From Prosapia bicincta (lineage: Eukaryota; Arthropoda; Insecta; Hemiptera; Cercopidae): a stretch of 64,000 bases of DNA. The stretch spans positions 27,032,947-27,096,946 of the forward strand of contig JBAIZL010000007.1 in NCBI GenBank assembly GCA_036971475.1. The letters are read 5' to 3'. Positions 1-10,990 of the stretch are shown piece after piece (within the stretch, counting starts at the first letter, position 1; every line of letters begins with the position of its first letter). The notes under the pieces were generated by a model. It was not told where the DNA came from, ran no database searches, and worked only from the letters and a program-made list of their open reading frames with translations. A program made the position numbers and the translations under genes.

Positions 1-635
1 TTATCAAGGATTGAAAATTTGTACAAAATATATATATGAGGAATGTGTGAGCTCATAGAAGGAACTGAAAAAAAAGGGAAATGGATCATGTGCAATTGTA
101 GAAACTAATAATACTCAACTTATATTAAAACGATTATTTTGATTTAACTTTTGAAATTTAGATTCCTAGCTGTAATCGATTAAACATGGAAACACTTAGA
201 TGGCATCAAAACACACAATTATGGAGTTAGATTTAAATCCTATTAGTGCAACCTGGCTTGAATTGGGGATGTACATTTATTTTTCTTTTCTACATCTACT
301 TATTGATTCTCTGTATACACCTTATCTTCATGAAAAACTATTATAAGAGAGATGGATAATGATTCAGACTGTCTTGATAAGATAATGTTCAGATAAGCAA
401 AGATTGTCTTGTTTATTCTTTGTCTAACATCCTAGCCATAAGGCTATGATTAAGAATCAGCAATGATTTCTTGATGAAAAGACATATATTAACTGTTGAT
501 TTGAATAATTACTTTTGGTTGTCAATAAGGCTGATAATTTATTTTAAAATAATTTTTTTAATGGGAAAAATATTCAATTTACATTTCCTTGGAATAGTCA
601 TTTAGTTTTTATTTATATAAAATGATGCCTAAACA
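1..635. other. AT-rich, nothing recognised
   Basis: No sustained reading frame, RNA gene or repeat was recognised. Confidence 0.4.
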
Positions 636-684
636 GTGCTTTGTCAATCGGGCACATCTTTATTAATCATACCTTATAACTACT

Positions 685-900
685 TATTACACTTTTGCTA
701 TTACTTGCGACCAGACTTTTTGTTAACTAAAGGTTGTTTAATTGTTAACTTACTCTTGGAGGTAAAGTTTTTGTCTTACGACCTCTTTAGCCTCGTATTT
801 TTGCTGCTAGGAATGCTGCAGTTATGCTTCCTCGGTACCATTTTTTGTGAAAGTTAGAAGTGATGTGATCGAAGAGTATGTGTGATCTGTGCCGTATGTG
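685..900 (-). mobile_element. Partial PLE 3' end, extra copy
   Basis: This stretch repeats 905-1110 in the same orientation, with small differences: the ACTTATTACACTTTTGCTAT block, the GGAGG-AAA-TTTTTGTCTTACGAC block and the CTTCCTCGGTACCA block. It is a third, shorter copy of the Penelope-like 3' end lying in tandem before the head-to-head pair. Confidence 0.7.
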
Positions 901-904
901 TAGT

Positions 905-1405
905 GAATTACTTATTACACTTTTGCTATTACTTTTGTTAACTAAAAGTTGTTAAATTGTTAACTTACACTTGGAGGAAACGTTTTTGTCTTACGACTTC
1001 TTCAGCCTCGTATTTTTGCCGCTAGAAATGCTGCAGTTGTGCTTCCTCGGTACCAATTTTTTTTTAAAGTTAGAAGTGATGTGATCGAAGAGTATGTGTG
1101 ATCTGTGCTGTGTTTCTTCATTTAGGATGTCATTTTTATGTATGTTGCTATATCTACATATTTCATATTGTTCTAGTGTGTTTAATTTATGGCCTTTGTT
1201 GCATGTGTGGAGGATGCTCATGTTATTTTCCATACTTTTGCATGAGTGTTTAGTGTCCATGAGGTGATTTGTGAAGGTGGATTCAAAAGTAGAGTGCAGT
1301 GCGCTTTTGTGTTCTTTATATCTTTCAGCCAAAGATCTACCTGTTTGTCCAATATAGAACTTATTGAAGTTGTTGCATTTTAGTTTATATACTCCTGGGT
1401 TATTG
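905..1405 (-). pseudogene. Penelope-like element 3' end with GIY-YIG endonuclease domain, 5'-truncated
   Basis: Read on the minus strand, about 1397 to 1080 encodes GVYKLKCNNFNKFYIGQTGR, RYKEHKSAL, a histidine-rich stretch and NTLEQYEICRYSN. The GVYKL...FYIGQTGRS pattern is the GIY-YIG nuclease signature of Penelope-like retroelements, which carry it after the reverse transcriptase. The reverse transcriptase is absent: the copy begins at the GIY-YIG domain. It is joined head-to-head to a second copy at about position 1405. Confidence 0.85.
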
Positions 1406-1406
1406 T

Positions 1407-1915
1407 ATGTATTACAAACTAAAATACAACAACTGCAATAAGTTCTATATTGGACAAACAGGCAGATCTTTCGCCGAAAGATATAAAGAACAGAAAAACG
1501 CACTGCACAGTACTATTGAATCTAACTTCGCAAATCACCTCATGGACACTAAACACTCATGCAAAAGTATGGAAAATAACTTGAACATCCTCCACACATG
1601 CAACAAAGGCCATAAATTAAACACATTAGAACAGTATGAAATATATAGACATAGCAACACACATGAAAATGACATCCTAAATGATGAAACACAGCTCAGA
1701 TCACACATACTCTTCGATCACATCACTCTTTCACTTCTAAAAAAAAATGGTACCGAGGAAGCACAACTGCAGCATTTCTAGCGGCAAAAATACGAGGCTG
1801 AAGAAGTTGTAAGACAAAAACGTTTCCTCCAAGTGTAAGTTATCAATTTAACAACTTTTAGTTCACAAAAGTAATAGCAAAAGTGTAATAAGTAATTAAC
1901 AACCAGCTCGTCATG
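1407..1915 (+). pseudogene. Penelope-like element 3' end with GIY-YIG domain, head-to-head partner
   Basis: The reading frame at 1407-1781 gives YYKLKYNNCNKFYIGQTGRS, RYKEQKNALHS and LNTLEQYEIYRHSN, close to the minus-strand copy at 905-1405. The untranslated tail (1782-1915) also mirrors that copy, and its last ~100 bp recur at 55975-56100. The first GIY residue is changed (YYK for VYK), the reverse transcriptase is missing and the frame has no upstream protein, so it is a relic. Confidence 0.85.
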
Positions 1916-2238
1916 AACAGCAACAAGATTTCGATACTTATAACTACATTAAAATATAGGGTTTACAAATGTAAAATACACTGTTTTATGTACTTTATAG
2001 GAAAAGGCACAACTGCCATAAATGTGTTGACAATATACATTATTCCACATCATTTTTTATTTCTCCTGTTAATTCAATGTCTGTTGTGGCTGAATTTGAC
2101 TTCGGATTATATTGTATAGAATTCAACGTTAATTTATTGTCCTTGAAAAAATACAGCCCAATTGCACCAAAAGTGACAACTGCACAGTAAATTATAATCA
2201 TGGAAAATGTGAGGCTATAATGGGGATAAGTTCTGATT
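1916..2238. other. AT-rich spacer
   Basis: Nothing recognised between the PLE pair and the next element. Confidence 0.35.
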
Positions 2239-2246
2239 GTTTATGA

Positions 2247-2815
2247 CAAGGGTAGCTCCAGGGGCAATTGCCCCCCCCCCCCGAGAATTTTGGTAAAATT
2301 TTTTTAGAATTATATTTTTCATATTCGGGACACATTTAAATTTTTCCAAAGTTTACTTATAAGAATGTATTTTTCATTTGACTTTTATTTTAAAGCAATG
2401 TATATTGTTTTTACATTTATGTGATGTTAGGTGTAGAAATTCATCTGATAACATTGGTAGTTCCACCCAGCATAAACACTGGCATGTTACAAGTTGTGCA
2501 CTAGTTTCGTATCGACTCCGCTATACTAAAGTATGCAGTCTGTGTTCTACGCCTCTGTGCTGTTTTCGTCAGACTAAGCCGATTGATGAAACAATGAAAG
2601 TTAAACAATATTTTGTATTATGTACGAAATAATAATTTTGGTTTCTATGTAAATTCAGGTAAAATGCATGTAAAAATGCAAAATTCTTGTGAAATACAAG
2701 AATTGCTTAAAATTTCATTTCTAGGCCTTTATTTTTGATAGATTTCCACGCTAAACCACCCCATGTTTTCCTGCCATTGTGCACCCCCTGAATGTCTATC
2801 CTGGAGTCGCCCTTG
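2247..2815. mobile_element. Short hAT-like non-autonomous DNA transposon
   Basis: The ends are inverted: left CAAGGGTAGCTCCAGG, right CCTGGAGTCGCCCTTG. They are bounded by GTTTATGA (2239-2246) and GTTTATGG (2816-2823), an 8-bp target duplication with one mismatch. The 569-bp interior has a C14 run near 2270 and no transposase that I recognise. The 8-bp duplication fits hAT, but the termini do not begin CAG as in typical hATs, so the superfamily is tentative. Confidence 0.65.
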
Positions 2816-2823
2816 GTTTATGG

Positions 2824-4935
2824 TATCTATTAGGTTCCCTATTTCTCACTACCAATACTACATCTGGGTTATCTTTAAATACCACTTGGATGTGTATTAT
2901 AAATTCTTTGCTTTTGTTACCTTACTTTACTTTTAGGTTGTAAAAATTCTACTCTGGAGGTCCAAATCGACAACACTGCTATAAAAGTCACCAAAATTTA
3001 ACCCTTGATCTGATGATAGTAGAAACTATCTACTATTTACTTATCCCTCGAGTGATAATCAGGATTTATGATGCATTAATTATTGGTTGTATTATTGTAC
3101 AACCACTCCAAGTTTGTTACTGATATTTATTCAAAATGATTCCTTGTTTTGCTTATTACGTTTGTATAACAACCAGTAAAGGAGCAATGTGTTTATTCCT
3201 GTTTACAAATAAAAACAAATGTGCCCTACAGTTACCCTCTAGCATTAGCTCTTGTCATATTATCACTGCATATTAATGTTGTCAATCAGATGAAATTCAT
3301 GAGTTGTGAGATAAACTATTTTCCCCTTCATATAAAGAAAGTGATTATTTGAAGACAGTTGAGAAATTTTTTGTAAAGTAGTGGCAATAAGTATGGATCA
3401 TTTACAGATGGCGAGACTAGTGTTCCAGTTGTAATTTTTGGATTCACCTTGCATGTTATTACATATTGGTACATTTCTAAAAGATGATGGAAGGAAGAAC
3501 TCTTACTTAGCAAATTGTACTTAGTCCCAGTGAATATTTGATAAATTTAATATTTGTCCCAAAGTTAAGGTTTAGGAGTTAAAAACAATTACAGTGAATG
3601 AACAAAATATTATTTTTAAAATTAATTTTTGTAAAATTTTATTTTAATTTCAACTAAATTAATTTTTTTGCTACTTTTATTTTGTTATTCTCTAGTTCAT
3701 AACGAAAATAATTATATATATATTACAATATGTTTTATACTTGTTATATATTTGTTATGTTTTTTCAAAATCATTCAAAGGCTATACGGTATGTACGTTA
3801 AGATCTGTAATGATATGTAAAACTTGATGACGGGCATTTCTGGATTTATTCCCTCCTCTTAACTTGTAGCACAACTCCGAATAATATTTTAATAAAGCAT
3901 ACATTATGTAAAGTAAAGTATACATTATATTCACTACATTATATATTTATACATTATATGTTAGTACTAGCTGTAATAATGTGTGCTGTGGCGACCATGA
4001 GTCCTTTTGTGACGTCACACCTTCCCTATTGTCCATATTTACTTTTACTTATAAATTATAGAAAAGATTGGGAATTGTAGTCCCAGCTGACAGATGAAGT
4101 GCATTCTTGGTTTAGTAAAGTCTAAGATTTACATTTTTTAATAACAAAACCATCATTTTACGAAGAAATTATGAATATTTGTGCCGATTTGGCATCTAGT
4201 AGTTCTAAAAGAAGTAAAGAGAATAGTTTAGACAATATGCCAGGTTTAATTTCTTGTGGGTAAGTATCAATGTTGTTTAATTCTACGATGTTAAGAAAAT
4301 GGCCACGAATATTTTTTTTCATTTCCAAATGTCCATTATAAAGATAAAAAATTCTGCTTTTGACAGAGTTACAACTTGACAAAACAGAGCTTTGATTTTA
4401 ATTTGTTTAAATAATTCAAATTATTTTAATAAGTCAGCAAGGGATGAATTTTAGAAAACATTTTCTTTAAATTTTAGCCTTGCATGTTGATGCATGTTTA
4501 CCGTTTGAATAGTCACCTCCTTAATCATAACGGTTCTATTTGACCTTAACATTCAATTTTAATTGCTTAGATGTAATTCAACATTGTATACAAAAGTAAA
4601 TTGTTAAAAATTATGGTAATAAATAAGCGGGTTTTCAACCTTTATAAAACCCGTTTATTATTATTATTTTATTTATTAGTTAAGGCTTTCTGTATTATGA
4701 CAAAACTCTTCATATTGTGTTAATATTAGCAAAAAGTAACTTCCAAATATCAAACACTAATAAAAAAAACTTAAGCTCAATGCCATTATGTTAAATAGTG
4801 ATTTCATTTTGCACACAAAATTGTTAACAAGATGTTCATTTAAAAATAAAAATGCGTAAGTCAAAACCAAGACTTGTTGATTTTTGAAAAAATTTTACAA
4901 CTAATACTCAAAATACTTTCTAAGTAAGAAAGAAG
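2824..4935. other. AT-rich non-coding stretch
   Basis: Only short chance reading frames. No RNA gene or repeat boundary was recognised. Confidence 0.4.
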
Positions 4936-6013
4936 GGTAATTGTTTATTACATCGGACACCTACGATATTTTGGATTATTGTTCAAAACCACCAAAAATG
5001 ATGTTATCCACGAAAAAAAAACTTTTTTGTGAGGAAAAGTAGGGGAAATTTTTTTTGGCGGAGCCATAAGTTGTGAATAGACGCGGAGTGATACAAACGT
5101 TCCCTGTTGTCAGACTGCTGTGACGTCACGCGAACTCTACGCCACAAAACTATTTACTAAGGCCAAACATTCACTTACAGACACTATTTCAAAACTTAAA
5201 ATCCCAAAATTTAACTTTTCGTTATAATTTTATACAACATGACTATATAACTACATTAAAATATACCTACGAAGTATCCAGGCAGGATAGATTTGGTTAT
5301 AATCTTATTCAACTTTAATATCCCCCTATATTGAAATATAGCTAAGAAGTATTCAGTCAGGATAGATTTGGTATTAGTTTTATACAACATTACTATATAC
5401 CTATGAAGTGTCAAGTCAGGATAGATTTGGTTATAATTTTATTCAACATTATTATCTACCTATATTGAAGTATACCTACGAAGTATCCATCAGGATAGAT
5501 TTGGTTGTAATTTTCTGCATCGGTAATATTTACCAAAATTACAACCAAATCTATCCTGACTTAATACTTTAATACAGGTAGATAGTAATGTTAGATAAAA
5601 TTATTACCAAATCTATCCTGACTGGATACTTTGTAGGTATATTTTAATATAGGTAGATAGCAATATTGAATAAAAGGTAATTGTTATTTCGGCCACCTAC
5701 GATATTTTGGAATATTGTTCAAAACCACCAAAAAAGACAATATCAACACGAAATAATTAGTGAAAGCATAAAAATTAGTGCAAAATGTTTTCTTCTCGAA
5801 GCCACAACATCGGTATTAATGTAGAGTTTTTTGTATCACTCCGCGCCTTTTCACAACTTATGCCTCCGCCAAAAAAAATTTGCCCTACTTTTCGTCACAA
5901 AAAAGCACTTTCCTCAAAGAAAAAAATATTTTTTTTCATGGATATCATCATTTTTGGTGGTTTTAAACGATAATCCAAAATATCGTAGGTGTCCAACATA
6001 ATAAACAATTACC
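4936..6013. mobile_element. Foldback element with GGTAATT termini (copy 1)
   Basis: The arms at about 4936-5100 and 5835-6013 are near-complementary for about 165 bp, including GGTAATTGTTTATTA, ACACCTACGATATTTTGGAT, TTTTGGCGGAG and GCGGAGTGATACAAA. A third copy of the terminal sequence starts at 5679. The middle (5245-5670) is a set of short direct then inverted modules around CAGGATAGATTTGGT. The flanks are GAAAGAAG (4928-4935) and AAAAGAAG (6014-6021), a 7/8 match to an 8-bp duplication. There is no coding capacity. It is related by termini and inner modules to the element at 9441-10990. Confidence 0.75.
5245..5670. repeat. Direct and inverted modules around CAGGATAGATTTGGT
   Basis: Forward modules (ACCTACGAAGTATCCA, then CAGGATAGATTTGGT, then an AT-rich spacer) recur about four times to about 5520. 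They then recur as reverse complements (ACCAAATCTATCCTGAC) to about 5630. The set is symmetrical, as in the subterminal repeats of foldback transposons. The same module set is at 10325-10620. Confidence 0.8.
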
Positions 6014-6234
6014 AAAAGAAGTTATTTTAAACATCGCAAACCATAAACTGAGGTTAAAACCTACATTAATCAATAATATGTGAAAATAACCTCATTTTAT
6101 AAACACATCCTTTATTAAGCATAACTAGAGAATTGCTATACTATTCTATGCAATATTACTATGCAGATATATTAAAATATAGGTACAGTATATCCATTTT
6201 GGATTGGTTTGGTTATACCAAACAAATCAACAAT

Positions 6235-7700
6235 GTGTATTTTGATTAATGCAAAGCTTGTTGCTGTTTGCGTGTGAGGAAAGAGTCAATTGCAGGAGTA
6301 ATTCAACTTAATTTTATTCGAAAACCCTCTTCAACACTTGTTAGTTTGTTTCTAATTTTTTTTTTATACAACAGTTCAGAAAAACCACTCTCACACAAGT
6401 AACTAATGATAAATGACATAAAACACAGCATATTGCAGAAGATCATTTAATACTTTTATTTACACCCAATCTAGAAGTCTATTAGTGATTTCTTCTAAAC
6501 ATCTATCATGGATCTGTTTTCTGTTAAATCGATAAATTTTCCCTGCAGTCCCAACTCCTTTGGTGAGCTTCATGAAAAAGAATTTCTGATCCAATCAAGT
6601 TTGGAATAATCTTCGAAGAAACATTTGTTAAAACTTTCTTAGCTTTTAATTGCAGAATTATATCAACAAACACATCTGTCTTTGGAGATGTATCATTCTC
6701 TTCCAAAAAAGATGACATTGCAGGAAATCCCGAGGCATTCTTCTCCTGTATTTGCGAACATAAAAGAACTAACTTTTTCTTGAAACAGTTAATTTTTTCA
6801 TTTGATGTGAAGGGTGTTGTATTTGCTCCCTGAAGACTCTTGTTCATCATGTTAAGTCTATCAAAATTGTCAGCTAGATATGCTAATCTTGACAACCAAT
6901 CTTCATCATAGAACAAGTTTTTCGCAATAAAACTTTTGACCTCAGTTCGAAGAGATGGGTGAAAATTTTCCCACGAGATAACCATACCACTTCTGTATGC
7001 AAGAGAAAAGTTTTGAACTTGCCACCTATATCTTCAAGGAGAATAATGTTGAATTAAGAGCCCTAGCCTTATAAAGTTAATAACTTTTACAGCATCTGAT
7101 AAAACTGAGGTCAGACTGCGGGTGCCTATACTTCCGGAGGATTACACATTGTGTACTTCGACATTCAAGAATAACTTTCTTTATTTTTGCTGCTAGTCCT
7201 GTCGTTTCCTGACATAGCTTTTGCTCCATTTGTGCATAAACCAATACACGTTGACCAAGGAATGCCTATTTTGAGCACATACTCATCAATCATGTTAAAA
7301 ACGAGTCCCACTGTAGTGTTAAAGTCAAGTGGTTTGCAAAACAAAAATTCTTCATGATAATCAAATCATAAAAATACAAGTAGATGTGCCATGTTTGTTA
7401 TTTTGGTGCTTTTGTCTACTTGAAGTGCAAAATATGTGCATTCTTGAAGCTTTAAACAGTTGTTCTTCAATATTGGAAGACATTTCGGCAATTTGCCTCT
7501 TCACTGGCAAAATAATTTGACTATAGTATTTTAAAAAATTTTCTTGCTGTCTTTTTTCTCTTAACACAGATTCCACAACGGGCGGTAGTAAACAGGTCTC
7601 ACCTATTGTTCGAAACAAATAACACTTTGAGGAATGGGATTGTCACTGTCTTCTGTGCGGGACTTTACAATAAAACTATACTGTAAGTAGCTTTGCCGTA
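6235..7700 (-). pseudogene. Broken hAT transposase, ZBED5/Buster type
   Basis: Read on the minus strand, pieces in different frames follow the family order. These are a BED zinc-finger start (YLQYSFIVKSRTEDSDNPIP, then QSVICF, near 7690-7620); TIGETCLLPPVVESVL and IAEMSSNIEEQL (7618-7480); KPLDFNTTVGLVFNMIDEY and GIPWSTCIGLCTNGAKAMSG (about 7340-7200); then WLSRLAYLADNFDRLNMMNK and INCFKKKLVLLCSQI (6985-6720). The C-terminal YLCESGFSELLYKK lies at about 6400-6350. Stops, frameshifts and a deletion after the zinc finger make it non-functional. The ZBED5-like assignment rests on recalled family motifs. Confidence 0.85.
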
Positions 7701-7988
7701 TTTACGATTGGTCTATGGTTTAGGCATTTTGAGACTATCATTTGAAGTCCCATGGTTCACCAGAAACCCCTTCATAGTTTATTATGGAAGAACAACAAAA
7801 TCACACACAATTGGTAGTGATGCTTAACACAACATGAAAACGTTATATCTATCTGCCTATTCACCGCTGTTCTCGTCGTTGTCGTTAATGTAAACACTCA
7901 TAATGCTGGATTCAAATTAGTGATTGCTGAGCCAATGAAGCGGAACAATGAGTGAAGCATGGCAGAGACCATGTAACGTGTACCACCG

Positions 7989-8002
7989 GTTGGGAACCCC
8001 TA
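7989..8002. repeat. Probable hAT terminal inverted repeat
   Basis: GGTTGGGAACCCCTA resembles the reverse complement of the CAGGGGTTCCCAACC type ends of Buster/Charlie hATs. It lies about 300 bp upstream of the transposase relic's zinc-finger end, as the 5' terminus would. The matching left end and an 8-bp duplication were not found. Confidence 0.5.
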
Positions 8003-8439
8003 ATCTAGAGCCACCGATATTACAAAAAACATTATACTTGGTATTGTAGAAAATCCTCAAGGGAAAATGAAACTTAGTGTTTAAAAACTCATTGAGAAAC
8101 ACAAATAACTGAATTTTATAACACACACAGAACTTATAACTCAAAGTTTGTTTTATAAAACAAGAAACGTAGTTAGCTATAAATTATCATGTTAGGATAG
8201 GTTTGGGTAGAAAAAACAAAATATACTTTGTAATGTAAGCAAACTGTTTGATGAATGATATGGTTTGGTAGGGCCTATTAATTATTACATTACTGGTCAC
8301 ATGATTCCACTTTATACATTAGTCAGTTAGCTTATGCTAGGAAACTATATTTTGTGTGGTGATCAAACATATCCTAATCAGGTATGCTGTAGCTATATTG
8401 TAATCTAGTATTCCAACATTTTGTTTTACATTACAGAAA

Positions 8440-9112
8440 TTTTGCAATACAAATATTGGAAACAACCACAAAAATAATCAAAAATAACTGATAATACAAG
8501 TTAAAACTCTTATGTACATTTCGATGACCATATCATCATTAGAGGGTCTATTACAAAATTGCAATCTGGAACACAATAAGTTACAAACTACAATGACACC
8601 ATTGGGGGTTGCTATATATAGGCGTGAGGTAAACTCAATCCTTGATCAACAAATTAACCATCAGCCAAATTGAACCATATAAGATACATCAGAAAAGACT
8701 AAAACTATAATAATAAATATATAATATAAACTTCAGCTAATAACAATAAATAAAATAAAAACTAATTAAAATAGTGCAATGTATTTAAAAAATGACTAAT
8801 AAAGCAAAGAATATAGAGGTGAGTTAGGGATAGGCCGTTTATCTGCTTTCATTCATTTATTATTTGATGTGAATATACGATTACTTTCAGAACTATTGAG
8901 TAATTTTTTATAGTTAATTAACACTGATTATGAAGGATATGTTCTGCTACACCTGATTTTTCATGCCTATCATACTTAATATCCGCAAGATGTTCTTTAT
9001 ACCTAGTTACAATTATTATTTTGGTTTGACCTATATACATCTGATTACATGTACTACAAATTATCTTATAAACACCTGATTTCTCCAGCATTAGAATTTT
9101 ATCTTTAGAGGT
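8440..9112 (-). pseudogene. Second PLE family, GIY-YIG 3' end (left, minus copy)
   Basis: On the minus strand, about 9100-8900 encodes MLEKSGVYKIICSTCNQMYI, then GQTKIIIVTRYKEHLADIKY and HILHNQC. This is a Penelope-like GIY-YIG domain (GVYKIIC, MYIGQT, RYKEH) truncated at its 5' side. The downstream tail, to about 8440, holds a CTAATGATG-CATCGAAA module at about 8520-8545. Its mirror image is at 9118-9440 and 10999-11375. Confidence 0.8.
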
Positions 9113-9440
9113 ATGTTGGAAAAACTAGGTATTCATTAGATAATTCATGGTACATGTGATGAGATGTTTATTGGTCAAACCAAAAAAAATTGTAACTATA
9201 TATAAAGAGCATAATAAATATGTTAGGCCTGAAAAATCAAGTGTAGCAAAACATATCCTTCATAATCAGCATGTATTTGATCAAAATAATATAAATGTGT
9301 TAACTATAAATAATTACTCAATAGCTATGAAAGTATTTTTATAGTAACATCAAAAAATAAATTAATAAATGCATGTAAAGGGCCTATCAATATCTCAGTT
9401 CTGTATTCTTTGCTTCATTAGTAATTTTGTAAATACATTG

Positions 9441-10990
9441 GGTAATTATTCCGACGTGCGACTATTGCTATTTTCGCGAAATTGTTTTACTTTTCTTATG
9501 TATTTTTACGTCCTAGACACGAATACAACATTATTTTTTGTCGCTGACGCCGTTTTTTTAAAATATACTTAAAAAACATAACCTTTATTGCCGTACGTTC
9601 CGACGTGCAACTACCGCTATTTTCGTGAATTTTCTTTACTTTTCTTATGTATTTTTACGTCCTAAACACGAATCCAACATTAATTATTGTCGCTGACGCC
9701 GTTTTTTTAAAATATACTTAAAAAACATAACCTTTATTGCCGTACGTTCCGACGTGCTACTACCGCTGTTCCGACGTGCGACTACCGCTATTTTCGTGAA
9801 ATTATTTTACTTTTCTTATGTATTTTTACGTCCTAGACACGAATACAACATTATTTTTTGTCGCTGACGCCGTTTTTTTAAAATATACTTGAAAAACATA
9901 ACCTTTATTGCCGTACGTTCCGACGTGCTACTACCGCTGTTCCGACGTGCAACTACCGCTATTTTCGTGAATTTTCTTTACTTTTCTTATGTATTTTTAC
10001 GTCCTAAACACGAATCCAACATTAATTATTGTCGCTGACGCCGTTTTTTTAAAAATATACTTGAAAAACATAACCTTTATTGCCGTACGTTCCGACGTGC
10101 TACTACCGCTGTTCCGACGTGCGACTACCGCTATTTTCGTGAATTTTTTTTTTACTTTTCTTATGTATTTTTACGTCCTAGACACGAATCAAACATTAAT
10201 TATTGTCGCTGACGCCGTTTTTTTAAAATATACTTTAAAAAAACATAACCTAAACTAACCTTTATTGACGTACGTTCAAACGAATCCAACATTATTTTTT
10301 GTCGTCTACGTAGTATTGTCATTATTAATTTATTATAATACGTATAGATTTGGTTATAATTTTATACAACATTACTGTATATTTACCTACATTAAAATAT
10401 ACCTACGAAGTATCCAGTCAGGATACATTTGGTAATAATTATATTCAATTTTACTATCTACCTATATTGAAATATACCTATGAAGTATCAAGTCAGGATA
10501 GGTTTGGTTATAATTTAATAATAATAGATAGTAATTCCGAATAAAATTATTACCAAATCTAACCTGACTGGATACTTTGTAGGTATATTTAATGTAGGTA
10601 TATAGTAATTTATAAAATTACAGATCTAGACGTAGTGCAGTGCGCTGTAGCTACTGCGCGCTCGGTTCACGCTATAGGCCTACATGTCATTACAATTTAA
10701 CATTTAAAATGTGAAATAAAGTGACTTTCACAAAAATACTTTAAAATGTAAGGAACGTACATATGTAAAAACGTGAAAATACATAAGAAAAGTAAAAACA
10801 AATTCACGAAATTGGCGTTAGTCGTACGTCAATAAAGGTTAGTTTAGGTTATGTTTTTTTAAGTATATTTTAAAAAAACGGCGTCAGCGACAAAAAATAA
10901 TGTTTGATTCGTGTCTAGGACGTAAAAATACATAAGAAAAGTAAAACAATTTCACGAAAATAGCGGTAGTCGCACGTCGGAATAATTACC
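9441..10990. mobile_element. GGTAATT foldback element (copy 2) with perfect 8-bp target duplication
   Basis: The element begins GGTAATTATTCCGACGTGCG and ends with the reverse complement. It is flanked on both sides by ATACATTG (9433-9440 and 10991-10998). The inverted ends match for about 150 bp. The left side carries about five 149-bp tandem units, the right side about 1.4 inverted units, and the centre holds the CAGGATAGATTTGGT modules (10325-10620) and a GC-richer segment (10620-10690). No transposase is encoded. Long repeated TIRs with 8-bp duplications suggest a foldback, MULE- or P-like non-autonomous element; the superfamily is not established. Confidence 0.88.
9451..10270. repeat. 149-bp tandem units inside the GGTAATT element
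   Basis: CCGACGTGC begins units at 9451, 9600, 9749/9771, 9920/9942 and 10092/10114. The spacing is 149-150 bp, with a 22-bp duplication of the unit start from the third copy on. Each unit holds TACTTTTCTTATGTATTTTT, GTCGCTGACGCCG and AACATAACCTTTATTG. Inverted copies lie at 10780-10985. Confidence 0.9.

Noticed and set aside
6460..8010. AATCTAGA at both sides as the target duplication of the 6-8 kb hAT
   Set aside because: The left copy lies inside the transposase coding region, before its C-terminus, so it cannot be the element boundary.
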